Shown here one piece after another: positions 46,359 to 60,437 of a DNA stretch of 64,000 bases. Under the pieces are notes generated by a model that did no database searches, was not told where the DNA came from, and saw nothing but the letters and a program-made list of their open reading frames with translations. Within the stretch, counting starts at the first letter, position 1. Every line of letters starts with the position of its first letter. Position numbers and translations under genes: made by a program. This DNA comes from Streptomyces sp. AJS327 (GTDB lineage Bacteria; Actinomycetota; Actinomycetes; Streptomycetales; Streptomycetaceae): positions 620,001-684,000 of the forward strand of contig NZ_SKBR01000002.1 of NCBI RefSeq assembly GCF_013450295.1, in the 5' to 3' direction.

Positions 46359-48011
46359 TCAGCGCCCGCCGGGCAGGGCGAAGTGGAAGATGCCCCAGGC
46401 CAGATGACCGGCCCGACCCCCGTCCACCCAGTGCCGCAGCCCCTTCTTCATCTGGGCGAGGTAGTCCGAGCTGACCCGGTCCCCGAGCCCCTCGTTCTCC
46501 TGACGCTCGGTCTCCGCCAGCACCCGCCCGTAGTGGGTGGGCAGCTGCGCGGTGTGCTCGGAGAAGCCGTCACCGCTGTCGGCCGGTACGAAGCCGAGCC
46601 GCGCCAGCTCCTCCTTGTAGAAGGCGGGCGAGCCCATGTCGTCCAGGTGTATCCGGTCGAGGATCGGCTGGAGGACACCGTCCGGGCAGCCGTCGGCCGC
46701 CATCGGGTCGGTGAAGATCAGCTGGCCGCCGGGCTTCAGCACCCGCGCGATCTCCTCCAGCACCTTCACCCGGTTACCGCTGTGCAGGAAGGAGTCCTGC
46801 GACCAGATCACGTCCACGTGGTTGTCCGGGAACGGGATCGCCTCGAAGGATCCGTCCCGCACCTCGACGCGGCTGGTCAGACCGCGTTCCGCGGTCAGCT
46901 CACGGTTCCGCTGGTTCTCCACCTCGCTGAGGTTCAGCGCCAGCACCCGGCAGCCGTGGTTCTCCGCCAGGTAGCGGGCCGAGCCGCCGAAGCCCGAGCC
47001 GAGGTCGAGGACGAGCGACTCCCTCGTCAGGCCCAGCCGCGCCGCCATCCGCGCGACGGTGCGGCGGCTGGCGTCCGCGATCGGCTCGTCCGGGCCCTCG
47101 TAGAGGCCCACGTGGATGTCCTCGCCGCCCCAGACGGACTGGTAGAAGGTGTCGGCGTCGGAGGAGTTGTAGTAGTCCCGGGCCGTGCCGACGGCTCCGC
47201 CATACCCCTCCGGCCGGTACTCCTTCTCCGCGAGATGGATGAAGAAGTCCGGCTGCTCGTCGCGGTAGGTGTGCTGAAAATCACCGTAGGTCTCGATGTT
47301 CTGGAATCCGACCTCGGTCATGAGACGCCGCGTGTAGTCCTTTCGCAGCGGATACATGTTGAGGTGGTAGACGGAATTGTCAGCGAACTTGTACCGCATT
47401 CGGCACAGGCCCTCGTCGACGTGTTCCGGCTCCACTGCGACATCCTCGCCGCAGTAGTAGAACGTGTGCTTGCTCGAATACCCCTTGTCCAGCATCACAT
47501 CGTAGTTGCGCTGGTCCAGGATGAGGATTCCGTCATGCTTCAGCATGGCGTAGAACTCGGCGAGCGCCTTGCGCCTGTCCCCCTCTTCGAAGAGGTGCGT
47601 GAAGGAGTTCCCGAGACAGACGATGGCGTCGTACTCGCCGTGCACGTCCCGGTTGAGCCAGCGCCAGTCGGCCTGCACGACCCGGAGGATGTGCTCCCCG
47701 TGGGCCTTCCCGTTCTCGAAGGCCATGGAGAGCATGTCAGCGCTCCCATCTGCGCTGACGGTCTCGAAACCGGCTTCGAGCAGTCGCACCGAGTGGAACC
47801 CGGTACCCGTCGCGACATCAAGAACGCTCTTCACGCCCCGCTTGCGAAGCAAGTCAATGAAGAAATTTCCCTCGCTTTCTGTCCGCTTCTCCCAGTCAAT
47901 GAGAGAGTCCCACTTCTCCACGAAGCTGGGAACGTATTCCTCGGTGTAGTGCCCGGTCTCCCGGACCTCGACGGGGTTGTCTCCGAACTCCTGAGCCGGT
48001 CGCGCGGTAAT
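46359..48011 (-). CDS. Fused glycine/sarcosine and dimethylglycine N-methyltransferase (betaine synthesis), probable ATT start
   Basis: This 550-residue SAM-dependent enzyme has two parts. The first half is glycine/sarcosine N-methyltransferase ('VLDVATGTGFHSVRLLEAGF', 'IVCLGNSFTHLFEEGDRRKA'). The second half, from about residue 280, is sarcosine/dimethylglycine N-methyltransferase ('LVLDLGSGFGGSARYLAENH', 'DVIWSQDSFLHSGNR'). Together they turn glycine into glycine betaine, an osmoprotectant. The first conventional start is GTG 47921, but coding similarity runs 30 codons further ('FGDNPVEVRETGHYTEEYV') up to ATT at 48011, which has GGAGG seven bases upstream. No ATG, GTG, TTG or CTG lies in between. 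Whichever start holds, the gene is real. Confidence 0.9.
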   Translation of the reverse strand: MTARPAQEFGDNPVEVRETGHYTEEYVPSFVEKWDSLIDWEKRTESEGNFFIDLLRKRGVKSVLDVATGTGFHSVRLLEAGFETVSADGSADMLSMAFENGKAHGEHILRVVQADWRWLNRDVHGEYDAIVCLGNSFTHLFEEGDRRKALAEFYAMLKHDGILILDQRNYDVMLDKGYSSKHTFYYCGEDVAVEPEHVDEGLCRMRYKFADNSVYHLNMYPLRKDYTRRLMTEVGFQNIETYGDFQHTYRDEQPDFFIHLAEKEYRPEGYGGAVGTARDYYNSSDADTFYQSVWGGEDIHVGLYEGPDEPIADASRRTVARMAARLGLTRESLVLDLGSGFGGSARYLAENHGCRVLALNLSEVENQRNRELTAERGLTSRVEVRDGSFEAIPFPDNHVDVIWSQDSFLHSGNRVKVLEEIARVLKPGGQLIFTDPMAADGCPDGVLQPILDRIHLDDMGSPAFYKEELARLGFVPADSGDGFSEHTAQLPTHYGRVLAETERQENEGLGDRVSSDYLAQMKKGLRHWVDGGRAGHLAWGIFHFALPGGR

Positions 48012-48383
48012 GACGAAACCTCCGGTAGAAGGGACGGCAAATCCGATGCGATGTCCCGGGACACCTCAGCCGGGGTCGGCCGGCGGTCTTGCCGCACTCG
48101 GCCTGGGTCTCCCCCCGGGGGAAAGCACAGCCTGTCTCGGGATCCGCACGCGGTCTCAGCGCATAGCTATCCACCGGGCGAAGATCTATGCCACCAAATC
48201 GCGTGTACAGCCGTTAGATTGATGTTCAAACCACCTCCGACCTGTGGGTTTGTACCCGCAGATTTTTCGGGGCCCGCTTACCACGAAACCAGGACAGTTG
48301 GGTATGGGGCCTGCCAGTGCGACATGGCGGTATTTAGTGCATCTTGCTGGGAGACGGCGACCTACGACATCAGTGAGTCCCCC
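48012..48383. other. Divergent promoter region
   Basis: This lies between the methyltransferase and MreB-family genes. From 48170 on it is AT-rich and carries TAGATT at 48215-48220 as a -10-like hexamer for the plus-strand gene. An imperfect inverted repeat sits around 48236-48262 (GTGGGTTTGTACCC). No gene is seen. Confidence 0.5.
48019..48023 (-). promoter_or_regulatory. Ribosome binding site supporting the ATT start
   Basis: GGAGG on the minus strand, seven bases before the ATT codon at 48011-48009, in frame with the methyltransferase. Confidence 0.65.
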
Positions 48384-49415
48384 ATGGCGAAGAGCACCTC
48401 GATCACCAGGTTCACCAGCCGCGACGTCGGCATAGACCTCGGCACCGCCAACACTCTGGTGTACGCGCGCGGGCGCGGGGTCATCCTCAACGAACCCTCT
48501 GTGGTAGCGGTCGAAGGGCGTACTGGCAAGGTGCTCGCGGTGGGCACCGAGGCAAAACAAGCCGTCGGCCGCACCCCGGGCAGCATCACGGCCACCCGTC
48601 CCCTGAAGGGCGGAGTGATCACCGACTTCGACGCGGCGGAGGGCATGCTGCGCCGCTTCATCCGCTCGGCCCTGGGGAAGCGCGGCCGCCCCCGCGTGGT
48701 GATCTGCGTGCCCAGCGGGGTGACCGGAGTGGAGCGCCGGGCCGTGCTCCAGACCGCCGCCCGCGCCGGAGTGCGCTCCGTGCACCTGATCGAGGAGCCG
48801 ATGGCCGCCGCGCTCGGCGCCGGGCTGCCGGTGCACGAGGCCCGCGGCTCGATGGTGGTCGACATCGGCGGCGGCAGCACCGAGATCGCGGTGATCTCGA
48901 TGGGCGGCGTGGTGACCGCGCACTCCGTGCGCACGGCCGGGGACGCGCTGGACAACGCCATCAACGCCTACCTACAGAAGCACTTCACCATGGCCGTCGG
49001 GGAGCGGACCGCCGAGGAGATCAAGGTGGGACTCGGTATCGGCGGCCCCGTGCGGGTCTCCGGCCGGGACCGCACCACCGGCATGCCGCAGACCGTCGAG
49101 CTGAGCCAGGGCCAGATCCTGGAGGCGGTGTCCGAGCCGGTACAGGCCATCGTGGACGCCGTGAGCACCGCCTTCGACGAGTGCCCGCCCGAGCTGTACG
49201 GCGACATCATGGAGCGCGGCATGGTCCTGACCGGCGGCGGAGCCCTGCTGCACGGGCTGGACGAACGGCTCAGCGGGGAGACCGGGATGCCGGTCCTGGT
49301 GGCCGACGCCCCGCTGGACTGCGTCGCGCTCGGCACGGGCCGCTGCCTGGAGGAGCACGCCACCCTGGAGTCGCTGGTCAGCACCGCTCCCCAGTACCCC
49401 TACGCGGCGGCCTGA
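48384..49415 (+). CDS. MreB/Mbl-family bacterial actin
   Basis: This 343-residue protein has all actin-fold phosphate and adenosine motifs: phosphate 1 'DVGIDLGTANTLVYARGRG', phosphate 2 'SMVVDIGGGSTEIAVISMGG' and the adenosine site 'MVLTGGGALLHGLDERL'. It polymerises under the membrane. In Streptomyces such proteins act in aerial hyphae and spore-wall formation, not tip growth. It stands alone, without mreC or mreD, so it is more likely the Mbl-type paralogue. ATG 48384 gives 'MAKSTSITRF'; the ribosome site is weak (GTGAGT). Confidence 0.93.
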   Translation: MAKSTSITRFTSRDVGIDLGTANTLVYARGRGVILNEPSVVAVEGRTGKVLAVGTEAKQAVGRTPGSITATRPLKGGVITDFDAAEGMLRRFIRSALGKRGRPRVVICVPSGVTGVERRAVLQTAARAGVRSVHLIEEPMAAALGAGLPVHEARGSMVVDIGGGSTEIAVISMGGVVTAHSVRTAGDALDNAINAYLQKHFTMAVGERTAEEIKVGLGIGGPVRVSGRDRTTGMPQTVELSQGQILEAVSEPVQAIVDAVSTAFDECPPELYGDIMERGMVLTGGGALLHGLDERLSGETGMPVLVADAPLDCVALGTGRCLEEHATLESLVSTAPQYPYAAA

Positions 49416-49723
49416 CCGGCCGCCGCCCCCCGGGTGGGCCAGCGGGCGCCCACGGGTTCCGCCCGGCCCCGGCCCGGACCACGTCCCGGAGCGCCGTCCC
49501 GTCCGTGACTGGCCGGAAATCGCCGCGCCCCCGCCCGCCCGTACGCCCCCGCGGCCGCCGGATCAGCGGACCACCCGCGAGGCCGCGCGCCGCTCCCGCG
49601 TCCCCACCGCTCCCCGGTACCCCCCCCGTATCCCGCCGCTCCCACGCCGTCTCCACCGCGCCCCTCGCGCGGGACCGCGCGAGGGGCTGGGGAACGGACG
49701 CGGCCCCGGGAGATCATGGGGCC
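49416..49723. other. Intergenic, nothing recognised
   Basis: There are 308 GC-rich bases between the MreB-family gene and the SDR gene. I see no gene, promoter box or strong repeat that I would defend. Confidence 0.5.
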
Positions 49724-50413
49724 ATGGCAACTCATCTGATCACCGGCGCCGGATCGGGCATCGGCGCCGCCCTCGCCGAACGCCTCCAGGACCGCGGGGA
49801 CGAGCTGTGGCTGCTCGCCCGGGACGCGGGCCGCGCCACGCAGCTGGCCGAACGCTTCCCCGGAGCCCGCACCGTGGTCGGGGACCTCGCCCGGCCCGAA
49901 CGGCTGTCCTGGGCGCTGAGCCACCAGGAGCTGCCGGAGCGGCTGGACTCGCTGTGCCAGGTGGCCGGGGTGGTGGAGCTGGGCCGGGTCGAGGAACTCA
50001 CACCGGCCGTCTGGAGCGCCACCCTCGCCGCCAACGTGGCCGCCCCGGCGGAGCTGACCCGGCTGCTCCTGCCCCAGCTGCGGCTGGCCCGGGGCCACGC
50101 CGTCTTCGTCAACTCGGGGGCCGGGCTCCGGGCCAACCCGCAGTGGAGCGCCTACGCGGCGAGCAAGCACGCGCTGAAGGCGCTCGCGGACGCGCTGCGC
50201 GCCGAGGAGGCGGGCAACGGGGTGCGGGTCACCTCGGTCTACCCGGGGCGTACCGCGACCGCGATGCAGGAGAAGGTCCACCGGCAGGAGGGCCGCGCGT
50301 ACGAGGCGAACCGCTGGATGGCCGCGGGGACGGTGGCGGGCACCGTGCTGACCGTGCTCGACCTGCCCCGGGACGCGGAGGTCACCGACCTCCAGATCCG
50401 CCCCCCGGGCTGA
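49724..50413 (+). CDS. Short-chain dehydrogenase/reductase
   Basis: This 229-residue classical SDR has the cofactor motif 'LITGAGSGIGAALAERL' at 5-21, 'LAANVAAPAELTRLLL' as the N-A-G-like strand, and catalytic S-Y-K in 'VFVNSGAGLRANPQWSAYAASKHA'-type order (S about 137, Y149-region, K153-region). It should be NADP-dependent on an unknown alcohol or ketone. It is followed by the MetE-like gene 112 bp on. Confidence 0.92.
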   Translation: MATHLITGAGSGIGAALAERLQDRGDELWLLARDAGRATQLAERFPGARTVVGDLARPERLSWALSHQELPERLDSLCQVAGVVELGRVEELTPAVWSATLAANVAAPAELTRLLLPQLRLARGHAVFVNSGAGLRANPQWSAYAASKHALKALADALRAEEAGNGVRVTSVYPGRTATAMQEKVHRQEGRAYEANRWMAAGTVAGTVLTVLDLPRDAEVTDLQIRPPG

Positions 50414-50525
50414 CCCCGGCCCACCCGCCCGCGCCCGGTGCGCCCCGGGTCGCCGCGCCGCTCCGGTTCGCCCGGCCGCGCTCCCTCCCGGCCAGCCGCC
50501 GCCGTGCCGCACGTACGCTTCCGGC

Positions 50526-53887
<3,362 letters not shown>

Positions 53888-54165
53888 GGCCGCGGCCCGC
53901 GTGCCACGGGGCGGGGGGAACCGCAGGAATCTCCGCCCGCCCCAGCGTCCCCGCCGGAAACGGCCGCCGGGCCGCGCGGGGTGCGCGCCGTCCACACGGC
54001 GTCTGCGCTGTTCCTTTGCAGTGTGCGGAAGTTGGGTAGTCCTCGCGTCGAACGCTTTGAGGCAACCCCGACAGATCGCTGCCCCATCCACCTGTCCCCG
54101 CCCTACTGTTGAGGGGTGGGCCTGCCGTGGGGAGGGCGGGCGCGGACGGCTTGAGAGGGACAGGG

Positions 54166-56352
54166 ATGCAGGAAACCTCCGGGGGAGTGAGCCCCCCGCA
54201 TGTCCGCCTGCCCTCCGAAGCGCGTGAGGGCAACGCGGGTTCCCGCGGTGGGGGCGAGGAGGCCCCCTGGCTGCACCGGCTCGCCGCTCGAAGAGTACCG
54301 GGAATGCCGGTGCTGGTGGTCGCCGTGGCGGCGGTGGCGCTCGCGATCGGCGTGCGCCGGGCGCTGGAGGGCGGCCACGCGCTGTTCCCCGGCTCCACCA
54401 CGGGCTGGTCGCTGGCGGTGCTGGTGTGCTGCGTCGTCGGGCATCTGGTGGCGATGGGCCGCGACCGCTGGTGGAGCGGGCCCGGCTCCGGCGCGGCGCT
54501 GACGCTGGCCATCCTGCTGCTCTACGGCTGGGTGCCCGCGGTGCTGGCGAGCCTCGCCGTCATCGCCCTGGTGAGCGCCGCCCGGCGCAGCGGCTTCCGG
54601 CACGCCCTGGTGCACGGCGCGGTCGACGTGCTGGGGATCGGCGGCGCGGCGCTGCTCCTCTCCCTCTTCGGCATCCACCCCTCGGTCGAGCGGCCGTGGG
54701 AGCCGGAGGAGTGGAGCCTCACGGCGCTCCCGGGGGTGGCGGTCGCGGCCTGTGCCTATCTGCTCGTCACCCGGGGGCTGTTGTGGTTCTCCTTCTCCCC
54801 GCGGCGGACGATCCCCCGGGCGCTGCGCACCGCGCTGGTGCGGCAGGGGCTGCTGGGCGTCGCGTTACTCGGGATCGCCCCGCTGATCTGCGTGGTCGCG
54901 ACGCACACGCCGGTGCTGCTGCCGCTGTTCAGCGTCCCGCTGATCGCGCTGGACGCGACGCTGCGGATGGCCCGGGCCCGCGCCGAGGAGCAGCTGCGCG
55001 ATCCGCTCACCGGGCTGCCCAACCGGCAGTGGCTGCTGGAACGTACCTTCTCCGCGCTGGACGAGGCGGAACGCACCGGCGCCAGATCGGCGTTGGTCCT
55101 GATCGACCTCGACCGGTTCCGTTCCGTCAATGACACGCTCGGCCATCTCGCCGGGGACCGGCTGCTGTTGCAGATAGCCGAACGGCTGCGCGCCGCGCTG
55201 CCCCGGGGCTCCGAGGTCGCGCGGCTCGGCGGCGACGAGTTCGCGGTGCTGATCCCGGTGACCGACTCACCGACCAGCGCCCAGCGCACCGCCCGTTCCC
55301 TGGTCTCGGCGCTGAGTTCGCCGCTGGACCTGGACGGGCTGACGCTGGTGCTGGAGGCGAGCGCCGGCGTCTCCGTCTTCCCCGACCACGCGCGCTCGGC
55401 GGAGGGGCTGCTCCGCCGCGCCGACGTGGCGATGTACGAGGCCAAGCGGGACCGCACCGCCGTCGAGGTGTACGAGGCCACCCGGGACGGCAACACCCCC
55501 GACCGGCTGGGGCTCCTCGCGGACCTGCGGCGCGCGCTGGACGCGGGCGAGGTCGAGCTGCACTACCAGCCGAAGGTCGGCTTCGACGGCGGTGTCTCCG
55601 GGCTGGAGGCCCTGGTGCGCTGGGTGCACCCGGAGCGCGGCAAGGTGCCGCCGGACGAGTTCATCGCCATCGCGGAGACCTCCGGCCTGATGCCCCGGCT
55701 CACCGAGTACGTGCTGGAGACGGCGCTGGCCCAGGTCGCCACCTGGCGGGCGCACGGGCTGAAGGTGCCGGTCGCCGTGAACGTCTCGCCCCGGGACGTC
55801 TACTCGCCGGGCTTCGCGGGCGCGGTGGCCGCCCGGCTGGCCCGGCACGGCGTCCCCGCGGGCGCCCTCCAGCTGGAGATCACCGAGCACGTGCTGCTGG
55901 AGGACCCGCAGCAGGCCGCGGACACGCTGGCCGGGCTCACCGGGCACGGGGTGAAGATGTCGCTGGACGACTTCGGCACCGGCTACTCCTCGCTGGTCCA
56001 CCTGCGACGGCTGCCGGTCAGCGAGCTGAAGATCGACCGTTCCTTCGTCGCCCGGCTCGCGGTCGACACCGAGGACGCGGAGATCGTCCGCTGCACCCTG
56101 GACCTGGCGCACTCGCTGGGCCTGCTGGTGGTGGCGGAGGGTGTGGAGGACGACGAGACCTGGGAGCGGCTGCGCGACCTGGGCTGCGACGCGGTGCAGG
56201 GCTGGCTGGTAGCCGCCGCGATGCCGCCCGAGGAGACCACCGCCTGGCTCCGGGCCCGCGACGTCTCCTCGGCCGGCTCCGGCCCGGAGAATCCCCCGGG
56301 CCGCTCGCCCGCGCCGGGCGCGGGCCGCACCGGACGGCAGCCCGTCCAGTAG
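54166..56352 (+). CDS. rmdB: Membrane GGDEF-EAL protein, RmdB-like c-di-GMP enzyme
   Basis: This 728-residue protein has about six membrane helices in the first 270 residues, then a GGDEF domain with intact GGDEF at 355-359 and an EAL domain with intact EAL at 481-483 and '[18 protein letters not shown]'. Both catalytic signatures are present, so it could make or break c-di-GMP. Its place between ligA and gatC matches S. coelicolor RmdB, a phosphodiesterase that affects development; the symbol rests on that synteny. ATG 54166 has GAGAGGGA upstream. A TTA codon (codon 234, 54865-54867) makes it a possible bldA target. Confidence 0.88.
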   Translation: MQETSGGVSPPHVRLPSEAREGNAGSRGGGEEAPWLHRLAARRVPGMPVLVVAVAAVALAIGVRRALEGGHALFPGSTTGWSLAVLVCCVVGHLVAMGRDRWWSGPGSGAALTLAILLLYGWVPAVLASLAVIALVSAARRSGFRHALVHGAVDVLGIGGAALLLSLFGIHPSVERPWEPEEWSLTALPGVAVAACAYLLVTRGLLWFSFSPRRTIPRALRTALVRQGLLGVALLGIAPLICVVATHTPVLLPLFSVPLIALDATLRMARARAEEQLRDPLTGLPNRQWLLERTFSALDEAERTGARSALVLIDLDRFRSVNDTLGHLAGDRLLLQIAERLRAALPRGSEVARLGGDEFAVLIPVTDSPTSAQRTARSLVSALSSPLDLDGLTLVLEASAGVSVFPDHARSAEGLLRRADVAMYEAKRDRTAVEVYEATRDGNTPDRLGLLADLRRALDAGEVELHYQPKVGFDGGVSGLEALVRWVHPERGKVPPDEFIAIAETSGLMPRLTEYVLETALAQVATWRAHGLKVPVAVNVSPRDVYSPGFAGAVAARLARHGVPAGALQLEITEHVLLEDPQQAADTLAGLTGHGVKMSLDDFGTGYSSLVHLRRLPVSELKIDRSFVARLAVDTEDAEIVRCTLDLAHSLGLLVVAEGVEDDETWERLRDLGCDAVQGWLVAAAMPPEETTAWLRARDVSSAGSGPENPPGRSPAPGAGRTGRQPVQ

Positions 56353-56669
56353 CCACCGCTTCCGTGGTGGCCGCCGGGGGACCGGCGGCCACCACCATCC
56401 CAACCCGGCACGCCCGTACGGAGGTTGGCCCCATCCGGACGAGCACGCCCGCCGTGGCGGCGCCGCCGGACGGGCGCGGGGGCCGGGAGCGGAGGGCGGT
56501 GGCGCCCTGAGCGGGGCGGCGGTGGCCGCGCCGGGCGCGCGCCGGACCATCCCGGCGGGGGCCCGCCGGGCGGGCCGTGCGGCGGTGGGACCCCACGGCT
56601 TCACGGGCATCGCCGCGCGCCCCATAGGATTGGGCCGAACAAGCCACCACTCACCCAGAGGATCGCTGC
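56353..56669. other. Intergenic region with gatC promoter
   Basis: GC-rich, without a gene. TAGGAT (56624-56629) is a good -10-like hexamer 40 bases before gatC. Confidence 0.5.
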
Positions 56670-56966
56670 ATGCCTGGCATCTCGCGCGAGGAGGTCGCCC
56701 ACCTCGCCCGGCTGGCGCGTCTGGAGCTGAAGGACGAAGAGCTGGATCACTTCGCCGGTCAGCTCGACGACATCATCGGAGCGGTCGCGACCGTCTCCGA
56801 CGTCGCCGACGAGGACGTACCGCCGACGTCCCACCCGCTGCCGCTCACCAACGTGATGCGTCCCGACCAGGTGCGTCCGGGGCTCACGCCCGAGCAGGCG
56901 CTCTCCGGGGCGCCCTCCGCCGAGCAGCAGCGCTTCATGGTGCCGCAGATCCTGGGAGAGGAGTGA
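56670..56966 (+). CDS. gatC: Asp/Glu-tRNA amidotransferase subunit C
   Basis: This 98-residue protein shows the GatC pattern: '[20 protein letters not shown]' at the start, '[19 protein letters not shown]' in the middle and '[10 protein letters not shown]' at the end. It wraps GatA and GatB together. ATG 56670 has GAGGATC upstream. It ends five bases before gatA. Confidence 0.97.
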   Translation: MPGISREEVAHLARLARLELKDEELDHFAGQLDDIIGAVATVSDVADEDVPPTSHPLPLTNVMRPDQVRPGLTPEQALSGAPSAEQQRFMVPQILGEE

Positions 56967-56971
56967 ACGGC

Positions 56972-58480
56972 ATGACAGGGGAGACCTCCACCGAGCTGAC
57001 CAGGCTCAGCGCGGCGGCGCTCGCCGAGCGGATCGCCGCGGGCGAGGTGCGCGCCGTCGAGGTCGCCGAGGCGCACCTGGCGCGCGTCGCGGCGGTCGAC
57101 GAGAAGGTGCACGCCTTCCTGCACGTCGACACCGAGGGGGCGCTCGCCCAGGCGCGCGCGGTCGACGACCGCCGCGCGCGCGGCGAGGCCCTGGGGCCGC
57201 TGGCCGGGGTGCCGCTGGCGCTGAAGGACATCTTCACCACCGAGGGCGTGCCCACCACCGTCGGCTCGCGGATCCTGGAGGGCTGGGTCCCGCCGTACGA
57301 CGCGACGGTCACCCGCCGCCTCAAGGAGGCCGGGGTCGTCATCCTCGGCAAGACCAACATGGACGAGTTCGCGATGGGCTCGTCCACCGAGAACAGCGCC
57401 TTCGGCCCCACCGGCAACCCCTGGGACCTGACCCGGATCCCGGGCGGCTCCGGCGGCGGTTCCTCCGCCGCCATCGCCGCGTACGAGGCCCCGCTGGCCA
57501 TCGGCACCGACACCGGCGGCTCCATCCGGCAGCCCGCCGCCGTCACCGGGACCGTCGGCGTCAAGCCGACCTACGGCGGGGTCTCCCGCTACGGCATGGT
57601 CGCCTTCTCCTCCTCGCTGGACCAGGGCGGACCGTGTGCCCGCAGCGTGCTGGACGCGGCCCTGCTGCACTCGGTCATCGCCGGGCACGACCCGCTCGAC
57701 TCCACCTCCATCGACCAGCCGGTGCCCGACGTCGTCGGGGCGGCGCGGAACGGCTCGGTGCGCGGGCTGCGCGTCGGCGTGGTGAAGGAGTTCGGCGGCG
57801 AGGGCTACCAGGAGGGGGTGATGCGGCGCTTCGGTGAGGCCGTGGAGCTGCTGCGCGAGCTGGGGGCGGAGCCCGTCGAGCTGTCCTGCCCCTCGTTCAC
57901 CAAGGCCCTGGCGGCCTACTACCTGATCGCCCCGTCCGAGTGCTCCTCCAACCTGGCCCGCTTCGACGCGATGCGGTACGGCCTGCGCGTGGGGGACGAC
58001 GGCCGTCACTCGGCCGAGGAGGTCACCGCCCTCACCCGGGCCGCGGGTTTCGGGGACGAGGTCAAGCGCCGGGTCATGCTCGGCACCTACGCGCTCAGCT
58101 CCGGCTACTACGACGCGTACTACGGCTCGGCCCAGAAGGTCCGCACCCTGATCGCCCGCGACTTCGCGCGCGCCTTCGAGCAGGTGGACGTGGTGGTCTC
58201 GCCGACCACCCCGACCACCGCCTTCCCGATCGGCGAGCGGGCCGACGACCCGATGGCGATGTACCTGGCCGACCTGTGCACCATCCCGACCAACCTGGCG
58301 GGGAACGCCGCCATGTCCCTCCCGTGCGGGCTGGCTGACGAGGACGGCCTGCCGGTGGGGCTCCAGATCATCGCCCCCGCCATGGCCGACGACCGGCTCT
58401 ATCGTGTCGGTGCGGCGGTCGAGTCCGCCTTCGAGGCACGTTGGGGGCACCCGCTGCTTGAGGAGGCACCGTCGCTGTGA
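56972..58480 (+). CDS. gatA: Asp/Glu-tRNA amidotransferase subunit A (amidase)
   Basis: This 502-residue amidase-signature enzyme frees ammonia from glutamine for transamidation of Glu-tRNA(Gln) or Asp-tRNA(Asn). The catalytic triad is K85 ('LALKDIFTT'), S160 ('[12 protein letters not shown]') and S184 ('[12 protein letters not shown]'). ATG 56972 has AGAGGAG eight bases upstream; GTG 56963 overlapping the gatC stop is an alternative. Its stop overlaps the start of the next small gene. Confidence 0.98.
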   Translation: MTGETSTELTRLSAAALAERIAAGEVRAVEVAEAHLARVAAVDEKVHAFLHVDTEGALAQARAVDDRRARGEALGPLAGVPLALKDIFTTEGVPTTVGSRILEGWVPPYDATVTRRLKEAGVVILGKTNMDEFAMGSSTENSAFGPTGNPWDLTRIPGGSGGGSSAAIAAYEAPLAIGTDTGGSIRQPAAVTGTVGVKPTYGGVSRYGMVAFSSSLDQGGPCARSVLDAALLHSVIAGHDPLDSTSIDQPVPDVVGAARNGSVRGLRVGVVKEFGGEGYQEGVMRRFGEAVELLRELGAEPVELSCPSFTKALAAYYLIAPSECSSNLARFDAMRYGLRVGDDGRHSAEEVTALTRAAGFGDEVKRRVMLGTYALSSGYYDAYYGSAQKVRTLIARDFARAFEQVDVVVSPTTPTTAFPIGERADDPMAMYLADLCTIPTNLAGNAAMSLPCGLADEDGLPVGLQIIAPAMADDRLYRVGAAVESAFEARWGHPLLEEAPSL

Positions 58481-58716
58481 GTGGAAAGCTGAAGAAGTCC
58501 AAGCCCGGCACGTACCTGTCCATCGGCACCACCCTCTTCGGCGCGGTCAGCGTCGCCAAGCAGGCCCGGCAGGCGAGGCAGGAGGGCGACCGGCTCCAGC
58601 TGGTCGACGCGGTCGTCTCGGCCGCGGCGATCGTCACCGGGGTCGCGCTGCTCATCCGGGAGCTGCGACGAGCCGGTGACGGCTCCCCCGCCCTCGACGT
58701 CCGCGCGGACGACTGA
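58477..58716 (+). CDS. Small conserved protein between gatA and gatB
   Basis: This 79-residue protein of unknown function has a basic N-terminus ('[16 protein letters not shown]'), a central hydrophobic helix at about 44-61 and a charged tail. GTG 58477 overlaps the gatA stop by four bases, so it is translationally coupled and surely expressed. It may be a one-pass membrane protein. The same small gene is found at this place in other Streptomyces by recollection. Confidence 0.85.
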   Translation: MSGKLKKSKPGTYLSIGTTLFGAVSVAKQARQARQEGDRLQLVDAVVSAAAIVTGVALLIRELRRAGDGSPALDVRADD

Positions 58717-58739
58717 CGGAAGAGAAGGGTTCGTTTTCC

Positions 58740-60248
58740 GTGACCGTCACTGAGCTGGTGCCCTACGAGGACGCGCTGGCGTCCTACGACCCCGTCATGG
58801 GCCTTGAGGTCCATGTGGAACTGGGCACCAAGACCAAGATGTTCTGCGGCTGCGCCACCGAGTTGGGCGCGGACGCCAACTCCCAGACCTGCCCGACCTG
58901 TCTGGGCCTGCCCGGCGCGCTGCCGGTGGTCAACGCCGACGGCGTCGAGTCGGCCATCCGGATCGGCCTGGCGCTGCACTGCGAGATCGCCGAGTGGTGC
59001 CGCTTCGCCCGGAAGAACTACTTCTATCCGGACATGCCGAAGAACTTCCAGACCTCCCAGTACGACGAGCCGATCGCCTTCGACGGCTATCTGGACGTGC
59101 AGTTGGAGGACGGCGAGGTCTTCCGCGTCGAGATCGAGCGGGCGCACATGGAGGAGGACACCGGCAAGTCGACGCACGTCGGTGGTGCCACCGGCCGTAT
59201 CCACGGCGCCTCGCACTCGCTGCTGGACTACAACCGCGCGGGCATCCCGCTGATCGAGATCGTCACCAAGCCGATCGTGGGCGCCGGGAGCCGTGCCCCC
59301 GAGGTGGCCAAGGCGTACGTCGCCGAGCTGCGCGAGCTGATCAAGGCGCTGGGGGTGTCCGAGGCCCGCATGGAGATGGGCCAGATGCGCTGCGACGTCA
59401 ACCTCTCCCTGACACCCACCGGCAGCTCCACCTTCGGCACCCGCAGCGAGACGAAGAACGTCAACTCGCTGCGGAGCGTGGAGCGCGCCGCGCGGTTCGA
59501 GATCCAGCGGCACGCCGCGGTGCTCGACGCGGGCGGCACGATCGTCCAGGAGACCCGGCACTTCCACGAGGACGACGGCAGCACCACCTCCGGCCGGGTG
59601 AAGGAGGAGGCGGAGGACTACCGCTACTTCCCGGAGCCCGACCTGGTGCCGGTGGCCCCCTCCCGGCAGTGGGTGGAGGAACTGCGCGCGACCCTGCCCG
59701 AGCTGCCCCGGGTGCGCAGGAACCGGCTGCGCGAGGAGTGGGGCATCTCGCGGCACGAGATGCAGTCGGTGCTGAACGCCGGGGCGGTCGGCCTGATCGT
59801 CGCCACGGCCGAGGCCGGTGCCCCCGCCGACCAGGCCCGCAAGTGGTGGATGGGCGAGCTGGCGCGCCGGGCCAACGAGGAGGGCGTGGAGCTGGCGGCC
59901 TTGCCGATCAGCGCCGAGCAGGTCGCCCGGGTCTGCGCGCTCGTCGCCGAGGGGTCGCTCAACGACAAGCTGGCCCGGCAGGTGATCGAGGGCGTGCTGG
60001 CGGGTGAGGGCACGCCGGACGAGGTCGTCGAGCGGCGTGGGCTGAAGGTCGTCTCGGACGACAGCGCGCTCGGCGCCGCCGTCGACGAGGCCATCGCGGC
60101 CAACGAGGACGTGGCGGAGAAGGTCCGTGGCGGCAAGGTCCAGGCGGCGGGCGCGCTGGTCGGCGCCGTCATGAAGGCCACCCGCGGCCAGGCGGACGCG
60201 GGCCGGGCCCGCGAGCTGATCCTGGAGCGGCTGGGCGTCTCCGGCTGA
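58740..60248 (+). CDS. gatB: Asp/Glu-tRNA amidotransferase subunit B
   Basis: This 502-residue subunit binds and activates the mischarged tRNA. It has '[19 protein letters not shown]' with zinc cysteines (and '[11 protein letters not shown]'), '[19 protein letters not shown]', 'MRCDVNLSL' and the C-terminal YqeY-like domain ending '[10 protein letters not shown]'. GTG 58740 is the start. It closes the gatC-gatA-small gene-gatB operon, and a strong hairpin follows. Confidence 0.98.
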   Translation: MTVTELVPYEDALASYDPVMGLEVHVELGTKTKMFCGCATELGADANSQTCPTCLGLPGALPVVNADGVESAIRIGLALHCEIAEWCRFARKNYFYPDMPKNFQTSQYDEPIAFDGYLDVQLEDGEVFRVEIERAHMEEDTGKSTHVGGATGRIHGASHSLLDYNRAGIPLIEIVTKPIVGAGSRAPEVAKAYVAELRELIKALGVSEARMEMGQMRCDVNLSLTPTGSSTFGTRSETKNVNSLRSVERAARFEIQRHAAVLDAGGTIVQETRHFHEDDGSTTSGRVKEEAEDYRYFPEPDLVPVAPSRQWVEELRATLPELPRVRRNRLREEWGISRHEMQSVLNAGAVGLIVATAEAGAPADQARKWWMGELARRANEEGVELAALPISAEQVARVCALVAEGSLNDKLARQVIEGVLAGEGTPDEVVERRGLKVVSDDSALGAAVDEAIAANEDVAEKVRGGKVQAAGALVGAVMKATRGQADAGRARELILERLGVSG

Positions 60249-60253
60249 CCTCT

Positions 60254-60297
60254 CGCGAACGGCGCGCGTCCCGGACCCGGGGCGCGCGCCGTTCGCG
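60254..60297 (+). terminator. Terminator after gatB
   Basis: A perfect 15-bp stem (60254-60268 with 60283-60297) lies six bases after the gatB stop. Confidence 0.85.
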
Positions 60298-60437
60298 TGC
60301 CGGGCGACGGCCGCCGCCCGGCAGGCGGCTGACAGGCGTGGGCCGGAGGGCGTCGCCGGGAACTTCCGGTTTCCGTGGGCCGTAGGACAGGAGTGTGGTG
60401 TGCTGTGGCGACCGTGCGTGACGCCAGGAGGGTCCAA

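Noticed and set aside
48384..49415. DnaK/Hsp70 for the actin-fold protein
   Set aside because: Length (343 residues) and lack of a substrate-binding domain fit MreB/Mbl.
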